A DNA stretch of 64,000 nt, taken from Burkholderia sp. SRS-46 (lineage in GTDB: Bacteria; Pseudomonadota; Gammaproteobacteria; Burkholderiales; Burkholderiaceae). Position numbers and translations under genes: made by a program. The stretch's first letter is position 1. Each line of letters opens with the position of its first letter. Positions 1-8,884 of this stretch are shown here, piece by piece. Under the pieces are notes generated by a model, which saw nothing but the letters and a program-made list of their open reading frames with translations, had not been told where the DNA came from and did no database searches. The DNA lies in the NCBI RefSeq assembly GCF_004343775.1, contig NZ_PTXL01000007.1, positions 310,001 through 374,000 of the forward strand, given 5' to 3'.

Positions 1-62
1 TTTATGGATGAGGGAATTCTATACTTGCGCCATCAATGAATTATCTGTATGGGAGCCAAGCC

Positions 63-521
63 ATGAACAAGTCGATCGCCATTGCCGCCGTCCGGCCCGC
101 CGCCACGGGCGGGGTCGCGCATACCGGGCGGATCGCGCTGCAGGCGGCCGGGCTCGGCGCGCTGTGGCTGGCGGTCGACTGGGCGGTGCGCGCGGTCGGG
201 CTGCCGATTCCGTCCGGCGTGATCGGCCTCGCGGTGCTGCTCGTGCTGCTGTTTTCCGGCGGCATTACGCCCGCGTGGGTGAAGGACGGCGCGAACTGGC
301 TGCTGTCCGACATGCTGCTGTTCTTCGTGCCGGCCGCGGTGGCCGCCGTGCAGTATGGCGGCCTGTTCCGCGAGGACGGCTGGCGGCTCGCGCTGGTGGT
401 GGTCGCCGGCACTGCCTTCGTGATGGTCGCGGTGGCCGTCGCGGTCGATCTCGCCGCGAAGCTCGAGCGCCGGCTCGTCGTGCAGCGCGTGGTGGCCGAG
501 CGCCGCCGCGTGCGCGCCTGA
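63..521 (+). CDS. CidA/LrgA family holin-like membrane protein
   Basis: A 152-residue hydrophobic protein with about four membrane segments, the usual size and layout of the CidA/LrgA family, whose members are holin-like inner-membrane proteins linked to murein hydrolase control and overflow metabolism. The stretch LPIPSGVIGL (a typical LrgA signature) and the later FFVPAAVAAV are visible. The start at 63 is preferred over one 27 bases upstream because GGGAG lies seven bases before it. The next gene is the LrgB partner, 28 bases downstream, so the two are probably co-transcribed. Family assignment is firm; whether it acts as CidA or LrgA cannot be told. Confidence 0.85.
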   Translation: MNKSIAIAAVRPAATGGVAHTGRIALQAAGLGALWLAVDWAVRAVGLPIPSGVIGLAVLLVLLFSGGITPAWVKDGANWLLSDMLLFFVPAAVAAVQYGGLFREDGWRLALVVVAGTAFVMVAVAVAVDLAAKLERRLVVQRVVAERRRVRA

Positions 522-549
522 TCCCCTCTTCGTTCCCGGAATCCGCCTC

Positions 550-1272
550 ATGTTTGCCGCGCTGCCGAACCTGTCCGCCGACCAGACGAACGCCGCGATC
601 TCCGTCGGCTGCTTCGTGCTGACGGTCGCGCTGTACTTCGCGTCGAAGCGGCTCTATGCGTACAAGAAGACGCTGCTGTTCTCGCCGCTCGTGTTCGTGC
701 CCGGCGTGCTGGTCGCGCTCGTCGCGCTGACCGGCATCCCGTACTCGGTCTACTTCCGCGACACGCGCTGGCTGATGTGGCTGCTCGGCCCGGCGACGAT
801 CGCGTTCGCGGTGCCGATCTACGACTATCGCGACCTGATCCGCCGCCACTGGCTGTCGCTGTCGGTGGGCGTCGCGGTGGGCATCGCCGCCGGCGTCTGC
901 GGGTCGCTGCTGCTCGCGAAGCTGCTGCACCTGTCGCCGGATCTGCAGCGCTCGCTGATGACCCGCTCGGTGTCGACGCCGTTCGCGCTGGCCGTCTCGG
1001 ACAAGATCCATGCGCCGAAGGATCTCACCGCGCTGTTCGTGATCGCGACCGGCATCTGCGGGATGCTGCTCGGCGAAATCGTGCTGGCCCTCGTGCCGCT
1101 GCGCACGCGGCTCGCGCGCGGCGCGCTGTTCGGCGCGGCCGCCCACGGCGTCGGTACCGCGAAGGCGCGCGAGATCGGCAGCGAGGAAGGCGTCGTGTCG
1201 AGCCTGACGATGATGATCGCGGGCGTCGCGATGGTGCTGCTCGCGCCGCTGCTGACGCTGCTGCCGGTCTGA
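550..1272 (+). CDS. LrgB/CidB family membrane protein
   Basis: A 240-residue protein with seven or so hydrophobic segments, matching LrgB family length. The conserved stretches SVSTPFALAVSDKI and AAHGVGTAKAREIGSEEG are diagnostic of LrgB/CidB, the partner of the holin-like CidA/LrgA proteins in the inner membrane. The pair modulates autolysis or exports small metabolites in other bacteria; the role here is inferred from family only. It directly follows the CidA/LrgA gene in the same orientation. The start has only a weak upstream GGAA. Confidence 0.87.
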   Translation: MFAALPNLSADQTNAAISVGCFVLTVALYFASKRLYAYKKTLLFSPLVFVPGVLVALVALTGIPYSVYFRDTRWLMWLLGPATIAFAVPIYDYRDLIRRHWLSLSVGVAVGIAAGVCGSLLLAKLLHLSPDLQRSLMTRSVSTPFALAVSDKIHAPKDLTALFVIATGICGMLLGEIVLALVPLRTRLARGALFGAAAHGVGTAKAREIGSEEGVVSSLTMMIAGVAMVLLAPLLTLLPV

Positions 1273-1519
1273 GCGGGGCCGGCGCGCCGCACCCGCGCGG
1301 TGCGCCCGCTTGCGTGCCCTGGCGCCGGCCGCCCGTCCCGCTTCCGGCTGCGCTTCCGCCCCCATTTCTGCCGACACCCGCCACCCACACCCTGCCGCCG
1401 GCCGGGCCGCCCGCCCGACAATCGCCTGAGATAGCCGCAATTCCCCCCTCTTTTCCGCCCATCGGCTTTGGGCCGGATGCCGAACAATGCATGCTACGAG
1501 TCACCACGCACGCATTCAC

Positions 1520-2023
1520 ATGGCCTCCACGACCGCAAATCCGCCCGCCGACAAGCCCGCTTCGTCCGGCAAGCTCAAGCGCATCGCGCTTCTCGCCGTC
1601 ATCACGCTCGGCGCGGCGGCTGCCGCCGCGGGCGGCATGTACGTGTTCCTGAGCAAGCAGGGCGTCGGCCATGCGAGCGGGCCGGTCGAGCCGCCGCCGC
1701 TCGCCGCGCCGGTGTTCTTCCCGCTCGATCCGCTCACCGTCAACCTGCAGTCCGACGACGGCATCCAGCACTACCTGCGCGTCGGCCTGTCGCTGAAGCT
1801 GACCGACCCGAAGGCGCAGGAGCAGCTGACGGCGCGGATGCCGGAGACCCGCAGCCGGATCCTGCTCGCGCTGAGCAACAAGCGTCCCGAGGAACTCGCG
1901 ACGCCCGACGGCAAGCGCGCACTCTCCGTCGAGCTGAAGAGCCTGATCGAGCAACCGACGCAGCCGGGCAACCAGCGCGCGAAGGTCGACGACGTGCTGT
2001 TCACCGAGTTCGTCGTCCAGTAA
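1520..2023 (+). CDS. fliL: Flagellar basal body-associated protein FliL
   Basis: A 167-residue protein with a short cytoplasmic N-terminus, one membrane segment (residues about 20-40, AVITLGAAAAAAGGMYVFL) and a periplasmic domain with the FliL features FFPLDPLTVNLQ and HYLRVGLSLKL. FliL sits around the stator and MS ring and supports motor torque. It opens a seven-gene flagellar set in the standard order L-M-N-O-P-Q-R. I chose the start at 1520 (MASTTANPP) because the upstream in-frame extension is unlike FliL; the C-terminus DDVLFTEFVVQ is typical. Confidence 0.92.
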   Translation: MASTTANPPADKPASSGKLKRIALLAVITLGAAAAAAGGMYVFLSKQGVGHASGPVEPPPLAAPVFFPLDPLTVNLQSDDGIQHYLRVGLSLKLTDPKAQEQLTARMPETRSRILLALSNKRPEELATPDGKRALSVELKSLIEQPTQPGNQRAKVDDVLFTEFVVQ

Positions 2024-2044
2024 ATCGCCGACAAAGGAACGCGC

Positions 2045-3043
2045 ATGGGTCACTCAGAGTTCATGTCCCAGGAGGAGGTCGATGCACTCCTCAAGGGCGT
2101 CACGGGCGAAGCCGACGCGGATGACGACAAGCGCGAGGCGTCGGGCATTCGCCCGTACAACATCGCGACGCAGGAGCGGATCGTCCGCGGCCGGATGCCC
2201 GGCCTCGAGATCATCAACGACCGCTTCGCGCGGCTGTTGCGCATCGGCATCTTCAACTTCATGCGGCGCACGGCGGAGATTTCCGTCAGCCAGGTGAAGG
2301 TGCAGAAGTACAGCGAGTTCACCCGCAACCTGCCGATCCCGACGAACCTGAACCTGGTGCACGTGAAGCCGCTGCGCGGCACGTCGCTGTTCGTGTTCGA
2401 CCCGAACCTGGTGTTCTTCGTCGTCGACAACCTGTTCGGCGGCGACGGCCGCTTCCATACGCGCGTCGAGGGCCGGGATTTCACGGCGACCGAGCAGCGC
2501 ATCATCGGCAAGCTGCTGAACCTCGTGTTCGAGCATTACACGACCGCATGGAAGAGCGTGCGGCCGCTGCAGTTCGAGTTCGTGCGCTCGGAAATGCACA
2601 CGCAGTTCGCGAACGTCGCGACGCCGAACGAAATCGTGATCGTCACCCAGTTCTCGATCGAGTTCGGGCCGACCGGCGGCACGCTGCACATCTGCATGCC
2701 GTACTCGATGGTCGAGCCGATCCGCGACGTGCTCGCGTCGCCGATCCAGGGCGAGGCGCTCGAAGTCGATCGCCGCTGGGTGCGCGTGCTGTCGCAGCAG
2801 GTGCAGTCGGCCGAGGTCGAGCTGACCGCGGATCTCGCCGAGATCCCGACGACCTTCGAGCAGATCCTCAACCTGCGCGCGGGCGACGTGCTGCCGCTCG
2901 CGGTCGAGGACACGATCACCGCGAAGGTCGACGGCGTGCCGGTGATGGAATGCGGTTACGGGATTTTCAATGGTCAATATGCGTTGCGCGTGCAGAAGAT
3001 GATCAGCGCGGCCGACGCCCTGAAGGAAGGTGGATATGAGTGA
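2045..3043 (+). CDS. fliM: Flagellar motor switch protein FliM
   Basis: A 332-residue protein. The N-terminal SQEEVDALLKG is the CheY-P binding motif of FliM, the middle domain carries the GGDG loop (NLFGGDGRFH) and the C-terminal part is a SpoA/FliN-like domain. FliM forms the C-ring with FliG and FliN and switches rotation when CheY-P binds. An AAAGGA Shine-Dalgarno lies just upstream. The stop codon overlaps the fliN start by eight bases, implying translational coupling. Confidence 0.96.
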   Translation: MGHSEFMSQEEVDALLKGVTGEADADDDKREASGIRPYNIATQERIVRGRMPGLEIINDRFARLLRIGIFNFMRRTAEISVSQVKVQKYSEFTRNLPIPTNLNLVHVKPLRGTSLFVFDPNLVFFVVDNLFGGDGRFHTRVEGRDFTATEQRIIGKLLNLVFEHYTTAWKSVRPLQFEFVRSEMHTQFANVATPNEIVIVTQFSIEFGPTGGTLHICMPYSMVEPIRDVLASPIQGEALEVDRRWVRVLSQQVQSAEVELTADLAEIPTTFEQILNLRAGDVLPLAVEDTITAKVDGVPVMECGYGIFNGQYALRVQKMISAADALKEGGYE

Positions 3044-3518
3044 GCTGAATCAGACACCCGAGCTCGACCCGCAAGCGCTCGCCGACGCCGCGCTGGCGGA
3101 GACGGCCCCCGCGGCCGCTGTCGATGCCGACGGCGAGCAAGGCCTGGACGACTGGGCCGCCGCGCTCGCCGAGCAGAACGAGCAGCCGGTGCAGGCCGGC
3201 GCGACGGGCGCCGGTGTGTTCCAGCCGTTGTCGAAGGCCGCGTCGAACTCGACGCACAACGACATCGACATGATCCTCGACATCCCGGTCAAGATGACCG
3301 TGGAGCTGGGCCGCACGAAGATCGCGATCCGCAACCTGCTGCAGCTGGCGCAGGGTTCGGTCGTCGAGCTCGACGGCCTCGCGGGCGAGCCGATGGACGT
3401 GCTCGTGAACGGCTGCCTGATCGCGCAGGGCGAAGTGGTGGTCGTCAACGACAAGTTCGGTATCCGCCTGACGGACATCATCACGCCGTCCGAGCGCATC
3501 CGGAAGCTGAATCGATGA
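3036..3518 (+). CDS. fliN: Flagellar motor switch protein FliN
   Basis: A 160-residue protein with an acidic, alanine-rich N-terminal extension (about 75 residues) and a C-terminal SpoA domain (ILDIPVKMTVELGRTK, QGSVVELDGLAGEPMDVLVN, GEVVVVNDKFGIRLTDI). FliN completes the C-ring below FliM. The start at 3036 overlaps the 3' end of fliM, and the stop overlaps the fliO start in an ATGA arrangement. A GTG six bases upstream is possible but less likely. Confidence 0.95.
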   Translation: MSELNQTPELDPQALADAALAETAPAAAVDADGEQGLDDWAAALAEQNEQPVQAGATGAGVFQPLSKAASNSTHNDIDMILDIPVKMTVELGRTKIAIRNLLQLAQGSVVELDGLAGEPMDVLVNGCLIAQGEVVVVNDKFGIRLTDIITPSERIRKLNR

Positions 3519-4087
3519 CACGCGCGCCGTCCGGCCGCCGCGCGATCGCGTTCGCGGCGTGCGCCGCCGCCATCGCGCTGCACGCCGGGACGGCCGCCGC
3601 CGCCGACATGAACGCGGTGAACCACGCGGGCGCGATCGCGTCGAGCGTGGTGGTCGGCTCGGCCGCACCGTCGCTCGGCGTCGGCGCGGTGCTGCAGACG
3701 CTCGTCGGGCTCGCGCTCGTGATCGGCCTCGTGTTCGGCTGCGCGTGGCTCGCGCGCCGCTTCGGCTTCCAGCCGGCGGGGCGCGGCGGCCCGATGAAGG
3801 TCGTGTCGAGCGTCGCGCTCGGCACGAAGGAACGCGCGACGATCGTCGAGATCGGCGACACCTGGCTCGTGCTCGGCGTCGCGCCCGGCAACGTGCGGCT
3901 GCTGCACACGCTGCCGGCCGGCTTGGCCGCGGCCGTGGCGCCGGACGCGGGCGCCGCGCCGTCGGCCAGCGGCAGCCTGCCCGGCACGTTCGGCCAGCAC
4001 CCCAAGGGTACTTCCTTCGGGGCGCGCTTTCGTTCCGCGCTCGCGGGCGAAGCCGCGAAACGCCTCGGGCGCGACCAGGATCGCTGA
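3515..4087 (+). CDS. fliO: Flagellar biosynthetic protein FliO
   Basis: A 190-residue protein with a cleavable-looking N-terminal hydrophobic stretch, one membrane segment (VLQTLVGLALVIGLVFGCAW) followed by the typical basic ARRFGF and the FliO domain (MKVVSSVALGTKERATIVEIGDTWLVLGV, given here only as family features). FliO helps assemble the FliP ring of the flagellar export gate. It is coupled to fliN by a 4-base overlap and followed by fliP. Confidence 0.9.
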   Translation: MTRAPSGRRAIAFAACAAAIALHAGTAAAADMNAVNHAGAIASSVVVGSAAPSLGVGAVLQTLVGLALVIGLVFGCAWLARRFGFQPAGRGGPMKVVSSVALGTKERATIVEIGDTWLVLGVAPGNVRLLHTLPAGLAAAVAPDAGAAPSASGSLPGTFGQHPKGTSFGARFRSALAGEAAKRLGRDQDR

Positions 4088-4184
4088 CATGGCGCCGCGC
4101 CGCGACGCCACCTGCCCGGCAGCCCGCGCTTCGGGGGCACACGTGCCGCCCGGCCGCATGCCCTCTTCCACTCACCGCATTCCG

Positions 4185-4943
4185 ATGAAACACGTATTCC
4201 TGCGCCGCGCGGCGCAACTCGCGCCCGTGCTGATCCTCGGCCTCGCTCCCGCGCTCGCGTGCGCGCAGGCGGGCCTGCCGGCCTTCAACGCGGCCCCGGG
4301 CCCGAACGGCGGGACGACCTACTCGCTGAGCGTGCAGACGATGCTGCTGCTCACGATGCTGTCGTTCCTGCCGGCGATGCTGCTGATGATGACGAGCTTC
4401 ACGCGCATCATCATCGTGCTGTCGCTGCTGCGCCAGGCGATCGGCACCGCGTCGACGCCGCCGAACCAGGTGCTGGTCGGCCTCGCGATGTTCCTCACCT
4501 TCTTCGTGATGTCGCCGGTGCTCGACCGCGCGTACAACGACGGCTACAAGCCGTTCTCCGACGGCAGCGTGCCGATGGAGCAGGCGGTGCAGCGCGGCGT
4601 CGCGCCGTTCAAGACCTTCATGCTGAAGCAGACCCGCGAGACCGATCTCGCGCTGTTCGCGAAGATCTCGAAGGCTGGGCCGATGCAGGGCCCCGAGGAC
4701 GTGCCGCTGTCGCTGCTGGTGCCGGCGTTCGTCACGAGCGAGCTGAAGACGGGTTTCCAGATCGGCTTCACGATCTTCATCCCGTTCCTGATCATCGACA
4801 TGGTGGTCGCGAGCGTGCTGATGTCGATGGGGATGATGATGGTGTCGCCGTCCACCGTGTCGCTGCCGTTCAAGCTGATGCTGTTCGTGCTCGTCGACGG
4901 CTGGCAGCTGCTGCTCGGCTCGCTCGCGCAGAGCTTTACCTGA
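4185..4943 (+). CDS. fliP: Flagellar export gate protein FliP
   Basis: A 252-residue protein starting MKHVFLRR with a signal peptide ending ALACAQA, then the FliP family features MTSFTRIIIVLSLLRQA, PPNQVLVGLAMFLTFF and PFLIIDMVVASVLMSMGMMM. FliP forms the five-fold core of the flagellar type III export gate. An upstream in-frame ATG at 4089 would add 32 residues without homology to FliP, so I chose 4185. Spacing to fliQ is 16 bases. Confidence 0.95.
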   Translation: MKHVFLRRAAQLAPVLILGLAPALACAQAGLPAFNAAPGPNGGTTYSLSVQTMLLLTMLSFLPAMLLMMTSFTRIIIVLSLLRQAIGTASTPPNQVLVGLAMFLTFFVMSPVLDRAYNDGYKPFSDGSVPMEQAVQRGVAPFKTFMLKQTRETDLALFAKISKAGPMQGPEDVPLSLLVPAFVTSELKTGFQIGFTIFIPFLIIDMVVASVLMSMGMMMVSPSTVSLPFKLMLFVLVDGWQLLLGSLAQSFT

Positions 4944-4959
4944 CCCCCGGGAGCGTGCG

Positions 4960-5232
4960 ATGACGCCCGAACAAGTGATGACGCTCGCCCACCAGGCGAT
5001 GATGATCGGCCTGATGATTTCCGCGCCGCTGCTGCTCGTCGCGCTGGCGGTCGGCCTCGTCGTGAGCCTGTTCCAGGCGGCGACGCAGATCAACGAATCG
5101 ACGCTGTCGTTCATCCCGAAACTGCTCGCGGTGGCGGCGACGCTCGTGATCGCCGGCCCGTGGATGATGACGACGCTGCTCGACTACCTGCGGCAGACGT
5201 TGCTGCACGTCGCGACGCTCGGCGTGGGCTGA
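4960..5232 (+). CDS. fliQ: Flagellar export gate protein FliQ
   Basis: A 90-residue, two-helix membrane protein, the standard size for FliQ. The features MTPEQVMTLAHQAM, GLVVSLFQAATQINE and LSFIPKLLAV are typical. FliQ packs around the FliP/FliR core of the flagellar export gate. It lies between fliP and fliR in the conserved order; a Shine-Dalgarno-like GGGAG precedes the start. Confidence 0.95.
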   Translation: MTPEQVMTLAHQAMMIGLMISAPLLLVALAVGLVVSLFQAATQINESTLSFIPKLLAVAATLVIAGPWMMTTLLDYLRQTLLHVATLGVG

Positions 5233-5261
5233 GCGCGCGCGCCCGCTTTTCGACTCCGGCG

Positions 5262-6044
5262 ATGTTCTCGGTCACCTACGCGCAGCTCAACGTCTGGCTC
5301 ACCGCATTCCTGTGGCCGTTCGTGCGGATGCTCGCGCTCGTCGCGACCGCGCCGGTGACGGGCCATCAGTCGGTGCCCGCGCGCGTGAAGGTCGGCCTCG
5401 CCGCGTTCATGGCGCTGATCGTCGCGCCGACGCTCGGGCCGCTGCCCGCCGCCACGGTGTTTTCCGCGGCGGGGATCTGGATCATCGTCACGCAGTTCCT
5501 GATCGGCGTCGCGATGGGCTTCACGATGCAGGTCGTGTTCGCAGCCGCCCAGGCCGCCGGCGACGCGATCGGCCTGTCGATGGGCCTCGGCTTCGCGACC
5601 TTCTTCGATCCGCATTCGAGCGGCGCGACGCCGGTGATGGGCCGCTTCCTGAACGCGGTCGCGGTGCTCGCGTTCCTCGCGTTCGACGGCCACCTGCAGG
5701 TGATCGCCGCGCTCACCGCGTCGTTCCAGACGCTGCCGGTGTCGGCCGACCTGCTGCACGCGCCCGGCTGGCGCACGCTCGCCGCGTCCGGCGCGGCGGT
5801 GTTCCAGATGGGGCTGCTGCTCGCGCTGCCGGTGGTCGTGGCGCTGCTGATCGCGAACCTCGCGCTCGGCATCCTGAACCGCGCGGCGCCGCAGATCGGC
5901 ATCTTCCAGATCGGCTTCCCGGTCACGATGCTGGTCGGCCTGCTGCTCGTGCAGCTGATGGTGCCGAACATGGTGCCGTTCTTCGGCCGGCTGTTCGACC
6001 TCGGGCTCGATACGATGGGGCGGGTCGTGGCGGGGTTGCGCTGA
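5262..6044 (+). CDS. fliR: Flagellar export gate protein FliR
   Basis: A 260-residue protein with about six membrane segments and the FliR signatures GHQSVPARVKVGLA, GMGLGFATFFDP-like GLGFATFFDPHS, and the C-terminal NRAAPQIGIFQIGFP. FliR is the fusion-like partner of FliP and FliQ in the flagellar export gate. It is the last gene of the flagellar set. I start it at 5262 because the upstream extension is not FliR-like. Confidence 0.94.
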   Translation: MFSVTYAQLNVWLTAFLWPFVRMLALVATAPVTGHQSVPARVKVGLAAFMALIVAPTLGPLPAATVFSAAGIWIIVTQFLIGVAMGFTMQVVFAAAQAAGDAIGLSMGLGFATFFDPHSSGATPVMGRFLNAVAVLAFLAFDGHLQVIAALTASFQTLPVSADLLHAPGWRTLAASGAAVFQMGLLLALPVVVALLIANLALGILNRAAPQIGIFQIGFPVTMLVGLLLVQLMVPNMVPFFGRLFDLGLDTMGRVVAGLR

Positions 6045-6198
6045 CGCGCCCGCGCGGGAACGCGCCCACCGGAATCTGGACGAACGGCGATATCGTGTCG
6101 CGATGCGTACCTGAATAATCTGCTGCTTTCGCGGCGCTACGCCGCCGCGGTTCTTGCGACCAGCGCTTGCAACAACAAGCCGCGGCGCGTTCAGGCAG

Positions 6199-7584
6199 AT
6201 GATTTCGACACGATCCTTCCGGCTGATGGCCATTCTTGGCGGGCTCGGCGCCGCATGGCCGGCGCACGGGGCCGACCTGCTCGACGCGGTGAGTGCCGCG
6301 CGGCACTTCGATGCGGGCATCGCCGCGGCGCGCAACGCGCAGCTCGCCGGCCGCGAGAAACGCTGGCAGGGCCTCGCGGGCCTGCTGCCGCGCGCGGAGC
6401 TCAACGGCAGCTACACGAAGCAGGACCAGCCCACCTCCGCCTATGCGGCCGCGGTGCGCCGCCACAGCGTATCCGCGACCGTCACGCAGCCGCTCTTCGA
6501 CCTGCCCCGCCTCGCCGACTTCAAGCGCGGCGGCGCCCTCGCCGACCAGGCGGACCTCGAATACGAGAAGGCGCGGCAAACCCTGATCACCGACGTCACC
6601 AACGCGTATTTCGACGTGCTGTACGGGCGCGAGGTGCTGCAGGCGGCCGACGCCGCGCAGCACGCGTACCGCCGGCAGCTCGACCAGGCGCAGGCCGCGC
6701 TGCGGATCGGCGACGGCACGCTGACCGACGTCGACGAGGCGCGCGCGAATCTCGACGATGCGCTGGCGCGCAAGGTCGTCGCGCAGACGGATCTCGACGT
6801 CGCGAGCGGCACGCTGCGGCGGCTCACGGGCCTGGCGGCGGATGCGCTCGCGCCGATCGCGTGGCAGTGCGCGCCGCAGGCGGCGGGCGTCGAGCTGCCC
6901 GCCGCGCTGGACGACGCGGCCCGCGACAACGTCGACGTGCGGATCGCCGGCAAGCAGATCGACCAGTCGCAGGCCGACCTCGTCGCCGCGACCGGCGCGA
7001 ACCTGCCCGTCGTGAACCTGCAGGCGAGCTACGGCACCAACTGGAGCCGCGGATCCAACGAGAACGGCCTCGACGAGGTGTTCGGCACGACGTCGAAGAC
7101 CCGCTCGTCGATGATCGGCGTGACGGTCACGATCCCCCTCTTCGCCGGCGGCGGACAGCTGTCGGCGGGCCGCGAGGCCTATCGGCGGCGCAACCAGGCA
7201 CGCGACGCGCTCGAGGATGCGCGCCGCAAGGCGCGCGAGCACGCACGCGCCGCGTATCTCGGCATCACCAACGGGCTCGCGCTGATCCGCGCGCAGGAAC
7301 GCGCGCTCGCGTCGGCCGACAGCAAGGTGAAATCGACCCGCGCCGGGCGTGAAGTCGGGCTGCGCACGCAAATCGACGAGCTGAACGCGCAGCAGCGCTA
7401 CTTCGAGGCGATCCGCGACCTCGCCGACGCCCGCTACCGCTACCTGCGCGCGCGGCTGCAACTGTCCGCCGCGCGCGGCACGCTCGGCGACGACGACGTG
7501 GCCGACATCGCGTGCCGCGCGCCCGGCCAGGCGGCCAGCGCGACGGGCCGCTCTCCGACGAATCCCCCCGACAGCCGCTCATGA
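6199..7584 (+). CDS. TolC-family outer membrane secretion channel
   Basis: A 461-residue protein with a signal peptide (cut probably after WPAHG) and the repeated outer membrane efflux protein structure: heptad-rich helices, QPLFDLPRLADF and VTIPLFAGGG preceding each beta-strand pair, and ATGANLPVVNLQASYG. It provides the outer-membrane exit of a type I secretion machine. Its stop overlaps the next gene, a membrane fusion protein, in ATGA form, and the C39-type ABC exporter follows, so the three make a complete exporter. The start at 6199 gives the best signal peptide. Confidence 0.88.
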   Translation: MISTRSFRLMAILGGLGAAWPAHGADLLDAVSAARHFDAGIAAARNAQLAGREKRWQGLAGLLPRAELNGSYTKQDQPTSAYAAAVRRHSVSATVTQPLFDLPRLADFKRGGALADQADLEYEKARQTLITDVTNAYFDVLYGREVLQAADAAQHAYRRQLDQAQAALRIGDGTLTDVDEARANLDDALARKVVAQTDLDVASGTLRRLTGLAADALAPIAWQCAPQAAGVELPAALDDAARDNVDVRIAGKQIDQSQADLVAATGANLPVVNLQASYGTNWSRGSNENGLDEVFGTTSKTRSSMIGVTVTIPLFAGGGQLSAGREAYRRRNQARDALEDARRKAREHARAAYLGITNGLALIRAQERALASADSKVKSTRAGREVGLRTQIDELNAQQRYFEAIRDLADARYRYLRARLQLSAARGTLGDDDVADIACRAPGQAASATGRSPTNPPDSRS

Positions 7585-8840
7585 CCGATTCCCTGTTCCG
7601 CCAGGAGGCGCTCGACGCGGCCCGGCACAAGCTGATGGGCGCCGTCAGCCTCTACTCCCCGCCGTATCGCTGGCTGACGATCAGCGTCGCGACCGCGCTG
7701 ACGCTGGTGGTCGTCGCGTTCTTCCTGTTCGGCACCTATACGAAGCGCGAGCGCGTCGCCGGCCAGCTGTTGCCGGCGAAGGGGCTGCTGACGGTGGCGC
7801 CGCCGCTGACCGGCACCGTGATCGACACCCGCGTGCATGAAGGCCAGGCGGTCGCGGCGGGCGCCGAGCTGCTGGCGATTTCGGCCGAGGTGGCGACCGA
7901 GCTCGGCGGCACGCGCGAGATGGTCGCGCGGCAGCTGAAGTTCCAGCGCTCGCGGCTGGAAACCGATCTCGCCGGCCAGTCCGAACTGAGCGACGAGGCA
8001 CGGCGCGGCCTGCGCGCGCGTGCGGCGGCGCTCAACGACCAGCTCGCGCAGATCGCACTGCAGAAGACCCAGCGCGTGCGCCAGGCCGAGCTCGCGCAGC
8101 GCCAGCTCGACAAGCTGCAGTCGATGCGCGAGCAGGGCTATGCGTCGAACACTCAGGTCGAGCAGCAGGAAGGCGTGCTGCTCGACGCGCAGGCGCGGCT
8201 GCAGGATCTCGCGCGCCAGCGGCTCGACGTCGAACAGCAGCTCGACCAGATCCGCCAGCAGCTGCGCGAGCTGCCGCTCAACACCCGCAACCAGCGCAAC
8301 GACATCGAGCGCAAGCTCGCCGACGTCGACCAGGCGCTCGCCGAAAACGAGGCGCGCCGCGCGGTGATCCTGCGCGCGCCGCAGGCGAGCATCGTCGCGG
8401 CGCTGCTCGCGAAGCCCGGGCAGATCGTCAACGCGGGCCAGTCGGCGGTGTCGCTGCTGCCGCAGGGCGCGCAGCTCGAGGCGCAGCTGATGGTGCCGAG
8501 CCGCGCGATCGGTTTCGTGCGGCCGAACGCGCGCGTCGTGCTGCGCTACGAGGCCTACCCGTTCCAGAAGTTCGGCCAGCAGCTCGGGCGCGTGACCGAG
8601 GTGTCGCGCACCGCGCTGTCGCCGCAGGAAGTCGCGAACCTGACCGGGCGCAGCAACGTGCCGGAGCAGCTGTACCGGGTGGTCGTCGCGCTCGATCGCC
8701 AGGACATCGTCGCGTACGGCAAGCCCGAGGCGCTGCGCCCCGGGATGGCACTCGAGGCCGACGTGCTGATCGACCGGCGCCGGCTGATCGAGTGGGTGCT
8801 CGAGCCGCTGTATGCGCTCGGCCGCCGCGCGTCGGCATGA
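7581..8840 (+). CDS. HlyD/CvaA-family membrane fusion protein
   Basis: A 419-residue type I secretion adaptor. It has a cytoplasmic N-terminus, one membrane segment (around residues 32-54, ending FFLFGTYTKRERV), a lipoyl/barrel half-motif (GTVIDTRVHEGQAVAAGAELL), long coiled-coil helices and the return lipoyl half (ILRAPQASIVAALLAKPGQIV). These traits match the CvaA-type adaptors that work with peptidase-containing exporters. Translation is coupled to the TolC-like gene by a 4-base overlap; the ABC exporter starts 44 bases downstream. Confidence 0.9.
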   Translation: MTDSLFRQEALDAARHKLMGAVSLYSPPYRWLTISVATALTLVVVAFFLFGTYTKRERVAGQLLPAKGLLTVAPPLTGTVIDTRVHEGQAVAAGAELLAISAEVATELGGTREMVARQLKFQRSRLETDLAGQSELSDEARRGLRARAAALNDQLAQIALQKTQRVRQAELAQRQLDKLQSMREQGYASNTQVEQQEGVLLDAQARLQDLARQRLDVEQQLDQIRQQLRELPLNTRNQRNDIERKLADVDQALAENEARRAVILRAPQASIVAALLAKPGQIVNAGQSAVSLLPQGAQLEAQLMVPSRAIGFVRPNARVVLRYEAYPFQKFGQQLGRVTEVSRTALSPQEVANLTGRSNVPEQLYRVVVALDRQDIVAYGKPEALRPGMALEADVLIDRRRLIEWVLEPLYALGRRASA

Positions 8841-8884
8841 CGCGCGTCGCTCCCCCACGCATGCATAACGGAGCCGCTTGAATC